This document shows positions 42,250 to 51,791 of a DNA stretch of 64,000 bases, one piece after another (position 1 is the first letter of the stretch; every line of letters starts with the position of its first letter). This stretch comes from Desulfosudis oleivorans (GTDB lineage Bacteria > Desulfobacterota > Desulfobacteria > Desulfobacterales > SURF-7), in contig DYJD01000007.1 of NCBI GenBank assembly GCA_020723325.1, positions 1-64,000 of the forward strand, read 5' to 3'. Position numbers and translations under genes: made by a program. The notes under the pieces are model-generated. The model had not been told where the DNA came from. It saw only the letters and a program-made list of their open reading frames with translations, and made no database searches.

Positions 42250-45200
42250 ATGACGGAATACCTGGAGGTGGAGAAACCGTTTTTGGATCAACTGGCTGCC
42301 CTGGGCTGGGAAGTGATCGACCAGGGGACCGGCGGGGTGCCGGCTGATCCGGCGTACAGTCTGCGCCAAAGTTTTCGCCAGTGGCTGTTGCCCGAGGTGT
42401 TTGCCAAGTCGGTCTCGGCCATTAATACCATGGCGTCCGGCGCGTCATGGCTGACGGAAAAGCAGCTCCACGACCTGCACGATCAGATCCTGCGTCAGCC
42501 CAACCGCACCCTGCTGGAGGCCAACGAGGCCGTTCAGAAACTGCTGTTCAAGGCCCAGGTGGATTGCAATGAAATCACCGGCGAGCAGGACCCGGTGGTC
42601 CGCTTGATCGATTTTGACAAACCGGAAAACAACCACTTTCACGCCATCAATCAGTTCCGCGTCGATACACCGGGGTGCGTGAAGCAGTTCATTATCCCGG
42701 ACATTGTGCTTTTTTTGAACGGGATTCCCCTGGCCGTAGTGGAATGCAAAAAGGGCGGTCCCACCTGCGCCAACCCCATGCATGAAGCCTTCGAGCAGTT
42801 GCAGCGCTATATGAACCGGCGGGCGGCCACCCAGCAGCAAGGGCTGCGGGAGGGCGAGCCGCGCCTGTTTCACACGGCTCTTTTTCTGATCCGCACCTGC
42901 GGACTGGAAGCGGATTTCGGGACCATTACCTCGGGCATGGAGCACTTTTTCCCCTGGAAGACCCAGTGGCCCCAAAAGGATGAACCGGTCGACAAAACGG
43001 CCGAACGCATGAACCCGCAGCAGCGGCTCATCAGCGGTATGCTGAACAAATCGAACCTGCTGCACATCCTGCGGACCTGTTCGGTCTTTATGGACACGGA
43101 CAGTGGGGCACGCATCAAGGTGGTGTGCCGCTATCAGCAGTTCCGGGCGGCGGGCAAGATTTGCGACCGCTTGCGTCACGGCAAAACCCAGACCCATAAA
43201 AGCGGGGTGGTCTGGCACACCCAGGGGTCGGGCAAGTCCCTGACCATGGTGTTTGCGGCGCGCATGATGCGAGCCTCGCTGGATTTGAGTGATTATAAAA
43301 TTGTGCTGGTCAACGACCGTATCGATCTGGAGGAGCAGTTGAGCAGAACCGCCACCCTGATCGGCGGCCGGGTCAATATGATCGAAAACACCGGCGCCTT
43401 GCGCCGTCAGCTTTCGCCGGACAGCTCCGATATCAACATGGTGATGGTTCATAAATTCCAGCAGCGGGAAGCGGCCTTGAGCTTGAAGGTGGCCGAGGCG
43501 CTGGGCACCTACCAGGCCATGCCGCCGGGCCGGTCTTTTGGCGTAGTCAATGACTCCGAGCGCATTCTGCTGATGATCGACGAGGCCCACCGCACCCAGG
43601 GTTCTGACCTGGGGGACAATATTTTCGAGGCCTTTCCCAATGCCGTACGCATCGCCTTTACCGGCACGCCACTGATTACCGAGCGCCATGGGGAGAAAAA
43701 GACCTATAAGCGCTTTGGCCAGTATATCGACACCTATCGGTTGATGGATGCGGTCAATGACGGGGCCACCTTACAGATTCTCTATGAGGGCAAAACCGCC
43801 AACGCAGCCTTGAATGACAAGCACGGCTTTGAGAGCGCTTTCGAGGACCTGTTCAAGGAACGCAGCGAGGAAGAGCTGCTGGCCATCAAGAAAAAATACG
43901 GCGCCACCGGCGACATTTTGGAAGCAGAGGCGCGCATCAAGGCCATTGCCACGGATTTGGTGGAGCACTACATCAGTCATATCCTGCCCAACGGTTTCAA
44001 GGCCCAGGTGGTGTGCCATTCCAAACTGGCGGCTGTGCGCTATCAGGCAGCCATCCGGGAAGCCTTGCAGGCGCGACTGACCAAGGAGAAGACAGTGGAC
44101 CAGCCGGATCTGGATCTGATCAGGCGGCTGGCCTTTTTAAAGGCGGTGGTGGTGATATCGGGCGACGGCACCAACGAGGCGGCCTACGTTACCGAGGCAC
44201 GCAAGGAGGCCAGGGCGCTGAACGCGGTGGAAAATTTCTGCAAGCCCTTTAATCTGGACGATCCTGATAAAACCGAGACGGGGATTGCCTTTCTGATTGT
44301 CTGCGACATGCTGATGACCGGATTTGACGCGCCTGTCGAGCAGGTGATGTATATCGACAAAAAGATCCGGGAACACGTCCTGTTGCAGGCCATTGCCCGG
44401 ACCAATCGTGTCAGCAAGGGCAAAAAACGGGGCTACGTGGTGGACTATATCGGCCTGGCCAATCACCTTACCGAGGCCTTGACCCTGTATGCGGCCTCCG
44501 AGGAACAGCAGGAACTGGCCGATGGCCTGAAAAGTATCACTTCCGAAGTGCCGGTGCTGGAAGAACGTTTTCAGCGCTTGCTGCAACTGTTCGCCGTAAA
44601 CCGGGTGAATCATGTGGATGCGTTTGTGCAGGGCACGTTGCCCGATGTGGCGGCCGATGCGGCGGTGGTGCATGCGGCGGTGACCTTGCTGAAGGATGAA
44701 AAGCTCCGGGCCGATTTCGAGGTTTATTTGAAAAAGTTTTTGATGAGCATGGACATCATTCTGCCCCATTCAGCAGCGCATCCCTACCGGGTGCCGGCCA
44801 AGCGGTTCGGTTATATTTTAGGGGTGGCCAAGGAACGGTATAAGGATACCAGTCTGGATTTGGGCGACGCAGGGCAAAAGGTCAAGGCGCTGATCAACGC
44901 CCATTTGATTAGCCTGGGCATCAACCCCAAGGTGCCGCCGGTGGAACTGCTGGCCGATGACTTCATGGAGAAACTCAACCAGCATGCCGGCGGAAATTTC
45001 GAAGCCAAGGCCAGTGAAATGGAGCACGCCATTCGCAAACACTGTACGGTGCACCATGATGAAGACCCGGCGTTTTACAAGAGTTTGTCTGAAAAGGTGG
45101 AGAATCTGATCAAGCAATATAGGGGACAATGGGATCTACTATCTAAAGAGCTGGAAAAACTGCGCGCTGAGGCCATTGCCGGGCGCACGACCGGCGAAGC

Positions 45201-45519
45201 GGGTATGAGCAAAGAGGCCACCACCTTTTATGCCCATATTGCCAATGAGGCCTTTACGGATGGAAAAGTGCCCGCCGATGCCAAGGCCAAGATGAAGGTG
45301 CTGATGGAAACGATTGTCGAGACCTTGCAGGAGAGCATCGGCAGTATCGATTATTGGACCAATGCCGACAAACAAAAGAAAACCCGCAGCGACATCAAGA
45401 CAGCCCTTATGTTGACCGGCATTGAAGAGTTAAGACAGAACCGTGAGCGGGTGGCGGTGGAAATCATGAAGCTGGCGAAAAACCGCCACGATGAATTACT
45501 CAAAGGCACCAAAGAATGA
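42250..45519 (+). CDS. hsdR: Type I restriction endonuclease subunit R
   Basis: A 1089-aa motor/nuclease subunit. The start is ATG 42250, just after the toxin remnant. The nuclease domain is N-terminal (about 140-200; IPDIVLFLNGIPLAVVECKKGG carries the D and ExK of the PD-(D/E)XK site). The SF2 translocase follows: HTQGSGKSLTM (Walker A, about 322), LLMIDEAHRTQGSD (DEAH, about 440), AFTGTP and QAIARTNRVSKGKKRGYVVDY (motif VI). With HsdM and HsdS it cuts unmethylated DNA after translocation. It overlaps the peptidase gene by four bases. Confidence 0.95.
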   Translation: MTEYLEVEKPFLDQLAALGWEVIDQGTGGVPADPAYSLRQSFRQWLLPEVFAKSVSAINTMASGASWLTEKQLHDLHDQILRQPNRTLLEANEAVQKLLFKAQVDCNEITGEQDPVVRLIDFDKPENNHFHAINQFRVDTPGCVKQFIIPDIVLFLNGIPLAVVECKKGGPTCANPMHEAFEQLQRYMNRRAATQQQGLREGEPRLFHTALFLIRTCGLEADFGTITSGMEHFFPWKTQWPQKDEPVDKTAERMNPQQRLISGMLNKSNLLHILRTCSVFMDTDSGARIKVVCRYQQFRAAGKICDRLRHGKTQTHKSGVVWHTQGSGKSLTMVFAARMMRASLDLSDYKIVLVNDRIDLEEQLSRTATLIGGRVNMIENTGALRRQLSPDSSDINMVMVHKFQQREAALSLKVAEALGTYQAMPPGRSFGVVNDSERILLMIDEAHRTQGSDLGDNIFEAFPNAVRIAFTGTPLITERHGEKKTYKRFGQYIDTYRLMDAVNDGATLQILYEGKTANAALNDKHGFESAFEDLFKERSEEELLAIKKKYGATGDILEAEARIKAIATDLVEHYISHILPNGFKAQVVCHSKLAAVRYQAAIREALQARLTKEKTVDQPDLDLIRRLAFLKAVVVISGDGTNEAAYVTEARKEARALNAVENFCKPFNLDDPDKTETGIAFLIVCDMLMTGFDAPVEQVMYIDKKIREHVLLQAIARTNRVSKGKKRGYVVDYIGLANHLTEALTLYAASEEQQELADGLKSITSEVPVLEERFQRLLQLFAVNRVNHVDAFVQGTLPDVAADAAVVHAAVTLLKDEKLRADFEVYLKKFLMSMDIILPHSAAHPYRVPAKRFGYILGVAKERYKDTSLDLGDAGQKVKALINAHLISLGINPKVPPVELLADDFMEKLNQHAGGNFEAKASEMEHAIRKHCTVHHDEDPAFYKSLSEKVENLIKQYRGQWDLLSKELEKLRAEAIAGRTTGEAGMSKEATTFYAHIANEAFTDGKVPADAKAKMKVLMETIVETLQESIGSIDYWTNADKQKKTRSDIKTALMLTGIEELRQNRERVAVEIMKLAKNRHDELLKGTKE

Positions 45520-46223
45520 ACGCACGACGCGTAAAAGATATAGACTATCAATTGTTGCCCGGAACAGACCGCAAGACCACGGATATAGTCATAGAGCGTA
45601 ACGGTGTCGTAACAGTGCGCCCGCCCAGAGGGCTCACCCCTGAGCAGGTGGATGTGGTGGTGGAGAGCAAGCGCATGTGGATCTATCGCAACCTGGCCGA
45701 GTGGCGTGACTTGAACGCCACGGCCGTGGTGCGCGAGTGGGTCAACGGCGAAAGCTTTCTTTACTTGGGACGTTCCTATCGTTTGGCGTTGGTTGCAGAC
45801 CAAAATGCCGATTTGATACTGAAAGATGGACGGTTCTGCCTAAGGCGAACATTGATTGAGAATGGCGGCGAAGAAGCGGCCAAGCATGCCTTCGAATCCT
45901 TTTATTGTGAAAAAGGTGAAAAGCGTATCAGCGAGCGCGTTGCTTATTTTTCCCCTAAGGTCGGGGTCTGTCCTTCAGGGTCCGTCGTTAAGGCTTTGGG
46001 ATATCGTTGGGCAAGCTGTTCTGATAAAGGCGTTCTCTCTTTTCATTGGAAATGCATGATGGCGCCCCCCAAGATCATCGATTACATGGTGATCCATGAG
46101 CTGTGCCATTTGCATCAGAGAGACCACACGGATGCTTTTTGGAACGAGGTGGATAAGGTGATGCCCGATTTCGGGGAGCGCAAGACGTGGTTAAAGAAAC
46201 ATGGCGCGGGATTGGATTTGTAA
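45516..46223 (+). CDS. YgjP-like (M48/SprT-type) metallopeptidase
   Basis: A 235-aa protein of the YgjP-like metallopeptidase family. The zinc motif is VIHELCHLHQRDHTDAFWNEVD (HExxH, about residue 190), preceded by GYRWASCSDKGVLSFHWKCMMAPPKIIDYMV. Its ATG overlaps the hsdR stop (ATGA). Such genes commonly follow type I R-M operons, but a role in restriction has not been shown. Confidence 0.92.
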   Translation: MNARRVKDIDYQLLPGTDRKTTDIVIERNGVVTVRPPRGLTPEQVDVVVESKRMWIYRNLAEWRDLNATAVVREWVNGESFLYLGRSYRLALVADQNADLILKDGRFCLRRTLIENGGEEAAKHAFESFYCEKGEKRISERVAYFSPKVGVCPSGSVVKALGYRWASCSDKGVLSFHWKCMMAPPKIIDYMVIHELCHLHQRDHTDAFWNEVDKVMPDFGERKTWLKKHGAGLDL

Positions 46224-46323
46224 TCTTATAGTGTTCATGCACCAAAAAACAATTGATCATTTCCGTGTGATAGAGGGTATATGGTCGATGAACTATCTGA
46301 TGCGTAAAAAAATAAGATAAAAG

Positions 46324-47991
46324 ATGGATATTAAAACAGCGTGGCTAAAACCAACCTCGTCTAAAACCGGGCGGGATCATTTAGGCATACAGGGGCCTTG
46401 TATCAATATTTATGGCCAGTTGCTGCCCGGTATCACAAACGTTACAGAACGCGCACGATATTATTCATTTTACCCCTGGTTTTTATGGGCTTGCCGTCAG
46501 CAGTATACAGAATCGACATGGGAATTTATCATCGAGCGGTTCAGACGGGCAGACTGCTTGTTCACGCTCATTGCTGCAAGGCATTCGAAGCAAAAAAATG
46601 AACCGGAAGAGCATCATGGAATCGGCATGGTCGGACGGGATACTTTAACGCCACTGATGGATATTCTTGAAAAGGGAGAATCCATAGCATTATCCCGATA
46701 CACAATCCTGGAAGATGGTTTCAAGGAAAGGTATTTTAAAAATAAGCTTGGCGGCCTGGGGCAATATTATGCGGGGCCTCTTTTAGAGTTTGGGATTCTG
46801 GGGGGAAACAGCAAAAGCGGATTCCAATATGATCGCAAAAAGGGCGGCATGCTGGCCGAGGCATTTGATGAGGGCGTTGATCGCGCTTTGTTTTTTAGAA
46901 CCCTTGAGGCGGATACGGTTACACTGGATCTTCTGGATGCATTATACGGGTTTTGCCCATGCCAGTTAAAACATAATCCCAACGAGCAGGCCTGCTTGGT
47001 TGATTTGTTTTTTGCGCAGGAAAATTTTTTGGATGCCTCCGCAGGGTTGAAGCGCAGACAGACACTTTGCCTGTATTTGGATTTAATAAAAAATATCGAA
47101 GCGCAAAATATAAGCTTTGATCATCATATCTTCCGTTCGTGTGTATATACAGGATATCTTCCGGATGGTAAGCCCTGGCGGCTCGACCCGGCATTGAAAA
47201 AGATTCAAGCCGCATGGCGAGTCTTCCAAAAAAACGAGTTGCTGTCCATTGCACTTCAGGGGGTGTTCTGGGTTGGCCTCAGGGCCTTGGAGGCGCAGCA
47301 GCTGAGACAAAATCGATTTCCATCCGTGGAATCGTTTGCTGAATGGTTTGTTCAATCTGATAGTTTGAAAGCGGCTGTTGGTGAAAACTTATCTGAACAG
47401 TTTTCTGTCGTACTTTCAGATGCGCGGCAAATGCTTCCGTCGCTCAATGCGTTTTCAGATCCCCTTCATGAAATGGCCATGGCCACCGAGATCATCCAAA
47501 GAAGCCGGGTTAAAACAACTGAAAATCTTCCAGAGGCGGTAATTCCACTGTCCTTAGGAATTTTAACGAACCTAATCCTGAGGAATGGCGCATCCCCCGA
47601 TCCTTATGAAAATATCACATTTCCCGAAGACTATAAATGGTATTATCCCGTCAATCTGGAGAGTTTTGCACACTATTCCGATAAAGAGTGGCCTAACATG
47701 AAATCGGCGGAAGTGATCGCATTTTTAATCGGGCATTGGGGATTTGAAAATCACTTTCGTGTTGCCATGAGAAAACTGCGGTACGATTCACGCGATACCT
47801 TCCAGGTGCGCCCCACTGATTATGGCCTGGAGTGGAAAAATACGCCGGAGCCGATATACACCAACCCGCGTTTTGTTCAGGGGGTTCGAATTTTGTGGGA
47901 CATTGATGCAGTTGCGCCGGTCAATGGCAACCGGTGTTTCCGGTTAACAGATCTGGGCCGAAAATTGTTAGAGGATTTTAGTGAGCTCTGA
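46324..47991 (+). CDS. Unknown protein, 555 aa, coupled to a PLD nuclease
   Basis: I do not recognise a characterised domain. The N-terminus reads KTAWLKPTSSKTGRDHLGIQ, then CINIYGQLLPGITNVTERARYYSFYPWFLWA. The centre has Gly-rich GGLGQYYAGPLLEFGILGG (about 142), and the C-terminus looks like a winged helix ending CFRLTDLGRKLLEDF. No membrane segment or signal peptide. It overlaps the PLD gene by 11 bases, whose ribosome site GAGGA lies within its last codons, so the two are translationally coupled. Codon use is more AT-rich than hsdR. The island setting suggests a defence role; this is inference. Confidence 0.85.
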   Translation: MDIKTAWLKPTSSKTGRDHLGIQGPCINIYGQLLPGITNVTERARYYSFYPWFLWACRQQYTESTWEFIIERFRRADCLFTLIAARHSKQKNEPEEHHGIGMVGRDTLTPLMDILEKGESIALSRYTILEDGFKERYFKNKLGGLGQYYAGPLLEFGILGGNSKSGFQYDRKKGGMLAEAFDEGVDRALFFRTLEADTVTLDLLDALYGFCPCQLKHNPNEQACLVDLFFAQENFLDASAGLKRRQTLCLYLDLIKNIEAQNISFDHHIFRSCVYTGYLPDGKPWRLDPALKKIQAAWRVFQKNELLSIALQGVFWVGLRALEAQQLRQNRFPSVESFAEWFVQSDSLKAAVGENLSEQFSVVLSDARQMLPSLNAFSDPLHEMAMATEIIQRSRVKTTENLPEAVIPLSLGILTNLILRNGASPDPYENITFPEDYKWYYPVNLESFAHYSDKEWPNMKSAEVIAFLIGHWGFENHFRVAMRKLRYDSRDTFQVRPTDYGLEWKNTPEPIYTNPRFVQGVRILWDIDAVAPVNGNRCFRLTDLGRKLLEDFSEL

Positions 47992-50569
47992 TTATTCAGA
48001 TATCGCGCTGCAGGACATTCTTAAAAACGGCAAGTATGATGCGTCCATTATTTTGACGTTTAATGCGTTCTTGCCTTTTTATGAAGAGGTGGTTCTGCGT
48101 GCGCTTCAGTCTGGCGGGTGTCGGAACAATGTGCTGTTGATGGATGCCCGGCAGCTTCATGAATCCTTAAATACGCCATCCATGCGGCCCAGACTTGCCG
48201 GCTTTGAGTATACGCTGCTTCCCATCAAAGCGGCGCGCGCTTTCCACCCCAAGATTATTTTTCTTGTGGGCGAGAAAAAGGGATGTATCCTAGTGGGGAG
48301 CCATAATGTCACCATCAGTGGATTCCGGCAAAACCTGGAAATTACATCAAAGATTCAGTTCGGATCACTTAAAGATAAAGCATCGGTAGCCTACGCGATT
48401 CAGGTCTGGCAATTTATAAAGGATTGGATAGACCAGCAGCGGGATTATATTCCCGAGGAATTGCTTGAGAGTGTCTATCGTCTTCCCTATCTGGCGCCCT
48501 GGTTGCGAGATCGTGTGGAAGCGCAAGACGGGGAGGTCCAGTTTTTTGGCACGCAGGCAGAAGGGGTGTCATTGTACGACCAGGTCTTTTCGCGGGTATC
48601 GGGTGATATTGAACGGATAAGTATTGTCGGCCCTTTTTTTGATAATCGGTTGGCGGTTATAAAGGCGCTTTCAAAGCGTTTTTCCCCTTCTGAATTTTTT
48701 GTGGGGATCGATCCGAATACGGTCGTAATAAGCAACCATTCAGATCAGCTGTCGGGTATTAATTTCGTAAATGCAGCCGATTTCGGACCCAAGACTACCT
48801 ATCTGCATGCGAAAATCATTTATATTGAATCGAAGTCTGGCGAACATTGGCTTGTCACCGGTAGCGCCAACCCAAGCGATCCAGCCTGGATTGCAGGTCC
48901 TGACGCAAGGAATGCAGAGGCAGTTGTCCTTCATACCGGCAAAATAGCAGAACTGACAGCTGGTAACTTGGGGGTCGTCAAACTCAAGAATTGTAAAATC
49001 ATATCAGCCGACGAGTGGCTCGAAATCGAACAGCGTACTACTCACACGTCAGATAGCGATTTTGAAACCAGTAAATTGATAATTGCGACCGTCGGGGAGG
49101 ATAAAATCGTTTTGCCAGAAGTGGATTTTGCCATAGATGATTTTATTCAGGCTGAAGTTTACGGTGAAAATGCCGAGTTGACTGCGGTTGTGGAAAAAGC
49201 CATGGCAGTCAGGGATGGAATAGCGATCCCCGTGAGCGGTATGGATGTGAGATATATTCGCTCAATAAAAATAACCCTTTCCGGCGGTCGGTATATTTTT
49301 ACGTGGGTACATCATACAATTGAATTGTCACGGCGCAGTGAAAGTTCGAGACAGGCGAAATTCAGAGCTGCAATGTCGACCCTTGAATCAGATGATCCGG
49401 ATTTGTCAAATCTGATCAATATTGTCGGGAATGTAATTTTTGATGAACGGCAAGATGTTGATCCAAAAGCCCTAAGGGAGTCAAGGCCAAAGGAAAAAGA
49501 GGGAGGGCCGGAGGGCCATCGAATCATTGATTTGGAAGCGGATATACCGGAAAGAAAGTTTAAAAACAATAATCGTCGAATGGTCAATTCGGGCGATTTG
49601 GGCCTGGTAATGGACGCATTGATTTACAATCTTGGTTTTGGGTTGAGGCCTGTGAAGGGGCCGGGTGGTTACACGAAAGGACGGGATGAGGAGGATATGA
49701 TCGGCGCTGCTGATGATGATGACGACACAAACGACAACATTGGCGGGTTGGGCGATCCCGAATTAATAAAAATTTGCCATGCCAAGGTTAGAAATATCGT
49801 AAACCGTATGCGGAGCCAGTTTGCGCTCGCACAAAAGCGAAAGGGCAAATATTATATTCCTGTTGTTCAATTGGTGGCTGTGATGGCCTTGTTTCGTCAG
49901 CTACGAAAAATTGAGAAAAGAGATGGCGCTATTCCACCCGGCGAAACCTTGGTTCCGGAAAAAGAACGAGAGAGACTGTTGTCCGGGGTACTACCCTATT
50001 TATACGGGAAAGATTTCCAATTTGTCAATAAAGCAGAAGAAGAGCTTATCGACGAGCCAATCGATGAAATCTCCAAACTCAAAGGGCTGTTGTTGTGGTT
50101 GGCAAAAGATTGCGGGATCGATATTCGTTCAAGTGGTCATGTACAGCTTGGAATCGATTATGATAAACTGCGGGAAGATGCCATCTCCAAAGCAAAGATT
50201 TTGGTTTTGGCACCTCTTGCGGCCTCTGATGCGGATGCTCTCTATGAAGCTGAAAAAAGCATAAAAGAGACAGCTACAGATTTAGATACCGCGCTCGATT
50301 GGTTCAACACACATCGATATTGGGGAATCAAGTTCTTGAAATATGTTCAAGAACTGAAGCGAAAAAAAATATCTAAAAATAAACAGCCAAAGATTGGAGA
50401 TATGGTTTTTCTCAATTCAACCGGGTATGATTTTTTCAACATTGTTTACTCCATATCGGAATATACAAATAGCGTTAAACTGGCTGGAATAGAGGGCAAA
50501 GAGGGCATAAGGGAGTATCTGAAATCCAATTTGATTTTTTTCAAATTGCCGTCTGTTGAAAAATATTGA
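47981..50569 (+). CDS. Phospholipase D-like (HKD) protein, 862 aa
   Basis: A GTG start at 47981 with GAGGA upstream. Two HKD motifs stand in the first third: FHPKIIFL with GSHNVTISG (about 88-112), and YLHAKIIY with TGSANPSDPAW (about 270-300), forming one PLD active site. The remaining 550 residues are unfamiliar: a hinge rich in acidic residues (GAADDDDDTNDN, about 571) and a helical C-terminus. PLD domains in defence systems usually cut DNA, but lipid hydrolysis cannot be ruled out. It is coupled to the 555-aa unknown and followed by a helicase-tail remnant. Confidence 0.85.
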   Translation: MSSDYSDIALQDILKNGKYDASIILTFNAFLPFYEEVVLRALQSGGCRNNVLLMDARQLHESLNTPSMRPRLAGFEYTLLPIKAARAFHPKIIFLVGEKKGCILVGSHNVTISGFRQNLEITSKIQFGSLKDKASVAYAIQVWQFIKDWIDQQRDYIPEELLESVYRLPYLAPWLRDRVEAQDGEVQFFGTQAEGVSLYDQVFSRVSGDIERISIVGPFFDNRLAVIKALSKRFSPSEFFVGIDPNTVVISNHSDQLSGINFVNAADFGPKTTYLHAKIIYIESKSGEHWLVTGSANPSDPAWIAGPDARNAEAVVLHTGKIAELTAGNLGVVKLKNCKIISADEWLEIEQRTTHTSDSDFETSKLIIATVGEDKIVLPEVDFAIDDFIQAEVYGENAELTAVVEKAMAVRDGIAIPVSGMDVRYIRSIKITLSGGRYIFTWVHHTIELSRRSESSRQAKFRAAMSTLESDDPDLSNLINIVGNVIFDERQDVDPKALRESRPKEKEGGPEGHRIIDLEADIPERKFKNNNRRMVNSGDLGLVMDALIYNLGFGLRPVKGPGGYTKGRDEEDMIGAADDDDDTNDNIGGLGDPELIKICHAKVRNIVNRMRSQFALAQKRKGKYYIPVVQLVAVMALFRQLRKIEKRDGAIPPGETLVPEKERERLLSGVLPYLYGKDFQFVNKAEEELIDEPIDEISKLKGLLLWLAKDCGIDIRSSGHVQLGIDYDKLREDAISKAKILVLAPLAASDADALYEAEKSIKETATDLDTALDWFNTHRYWGIKFLKYVQELKRKKISKNKQPKIGDMVFLNSTGYDFFNIVYSISEYTNSVKLAGIEGKEGIREYLKSNLIFFKLPSVEKY

Positions 50570-50602
50570 AGACAGAAGGGAGTGGTGGCAGGTTTTTGAC
50601 TA

Positions 50603-50803
50603 GTGATCGGTAAATATATCACTAAAGACCCTTTTTTCAGAGATGGGATGAATTTATTTAACATCGAAACGGAGCGCTGGTCCAAGGAACAGATTCAAAA
50701 GCTGACGTATGTGGGAATCACGCGGACGCGCTACCAATTATTCGTTCCCTTTATTGATGAATGCGAATTGATCCGTAACCTTTTTAAAGCGAAAAAAGAT
50801 TGA
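50603..50803 (+). pseudogene. Remnant of a UvrD-like helicase C-terminus
   Basis: A 66-codon open stretch just behind the PLD gene ends ETERWSKEQIQKLTYVGITRTRYQLF, resembling motif VI (VAITRA-type) of superfamily 1 helicases, then VPFIDECELIRNLF. An in-frame stop (TGA 50597) stands just upstream, and a ribosome-like AAGGGAG with GTG at 50583 leads only to a short dead frame. The body of the gene has apparently been deleted. Confidence 0.55.
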
Positions 50804-50911
50804 TTTCAATACAAAAATTACCCATTATTCGCTATTCGAATCAGGAGAATAGATGATGGATCGCTCTGATCTTCTCAGATTTGATGAAGGGAAAAGCCTT
50901 TAAGGACGGAA
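50804..50911. other. Short gap with no gene
   Basis: AT-rich DNA between helicase and RhuM remnants; nothing recognisable. Confidence 0.4.
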
Positions 50912-51196
50912 ATGAATAAAGAGAGTACCGAGCTAGATCGGTTTATCCACAGATTACACGGATGGACACAGATGGAAGATCATAGGGACGTTTTTTGCCT
51001 TAGGCAGGGAAAAGATTTTATCAAGAAGCCAGGGGCAGACGAATACGCCACTCGTACGGTCGATCTGATTGGTACATTCAGCTATCACCTAAAAAAGGTA
51101 TTTGCCGACAGTGAGCTGGAAGAGGACTCAGTTATTCGAAATTTTCGAATAACTGCCGCTGACGGTAAAAGCTACAACACCAAGCATCCCCATTAG
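50912..51196 (+). pseudogene. RhuM-family remnant fused to a repeat
   Basis: The first 35 codons come from the TTTATCCACAGATTAC repeat. After that, HLKKVFADSELEEDSVIRNFRITAADGKSYNT resembles the region of RhuM/Fic-associated DNA-binding proteins where HLKKIFESGEL and TAADGKTY occur. A stop follows at once, where intact proteins continue for over 200 residues. It is a short remnant, not a functional gene. Confidence 0.5.
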
Positions 51197-51199
51197 CTC

Positions 51200-51640
51200 A
51201 AAGCAGAAGGACCGGAAAACGGGGTCTATGTCCGACTCGGTTCCACCAACCGCCAGGCGGACCGGGAGCTCATCGCGGAGTTGAGCCGGTCGGTGGAAGG
51301 GATTGCTTTTAATGAAATGCCGTTGCCGGAAATGTCCGTTGACGATCTGGATTTGCTCGCTGCCCGGTAATTATTCCAGGGGCGCCGCGAACTGGACAAG
51401 CAAGAACTGCTGACACTGAAATGGTTCCAACCAAAGGTGCCATGCTCAAGATCCGCAATCCGGTCATCGCCAGGATTTTCCGAGAATTGAAACTCATTGA
51501 ACAATGGGGCAGCGGCGTGCGCAATATTCTCCGGGAAGCTCAGGAACAAAACCTGCCGGAGCCCATTTTCGAAGAAATCGGCACGCGGCTTCGCTTGAGC
51601 GTGCTCCTTGCGGAAAAGAATAAAGAGACTACCGAGCTAA
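51200..51640 (+). pseudogene. Decayed AlbA_2-type ATP-binding gene
   Basis: Frame 1 gives GPENGVYVRLGSTNRQADRELIAELSRSVEG, then an in-frame TAA at 51368, then LFQGRRELDKQELLTLK. After a deletion and frameshift near 51420, a second frame continues IRNPVIARIFRELKLIEQWGSGVRNILREA to EEIGTRLRLSVLL. Both parts match the C-terminal half of AlbA_2/HATPase_c_4 proteins. The 3' end runs into a repeat. No start codon or N-terminal domain remains. Confidence 0.8.
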
Positions 51641-51790
51641 AACGGTTTATCCACAGATTACGCAGATGGGCACAGATTAAAAAAAGAAAAAGGCGGTGTC
51701 CTTTTACCTCCGGCAGGGAGAACCTACTTTTTTTGTTTCAGGTTGTTATAATCTGCGTTAATCGGTTTAATCTGGAGATGGCAAACCACT
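51620..51790. repeat. TTTATCCACAGATTAC / CCTCCGGCAGG repeat
   Basis: GAATAAAGAGACTACCGAGC, then CGGTTTATCCACAGATTACG, also occur at about 50909-50960 with few changes. CCTCCGGCAGG and GTTATAATCTGCGTTAATCG follow, leading to the HEPN gene. Confidence 0.8.
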
Positions 51791-51791
51791 T

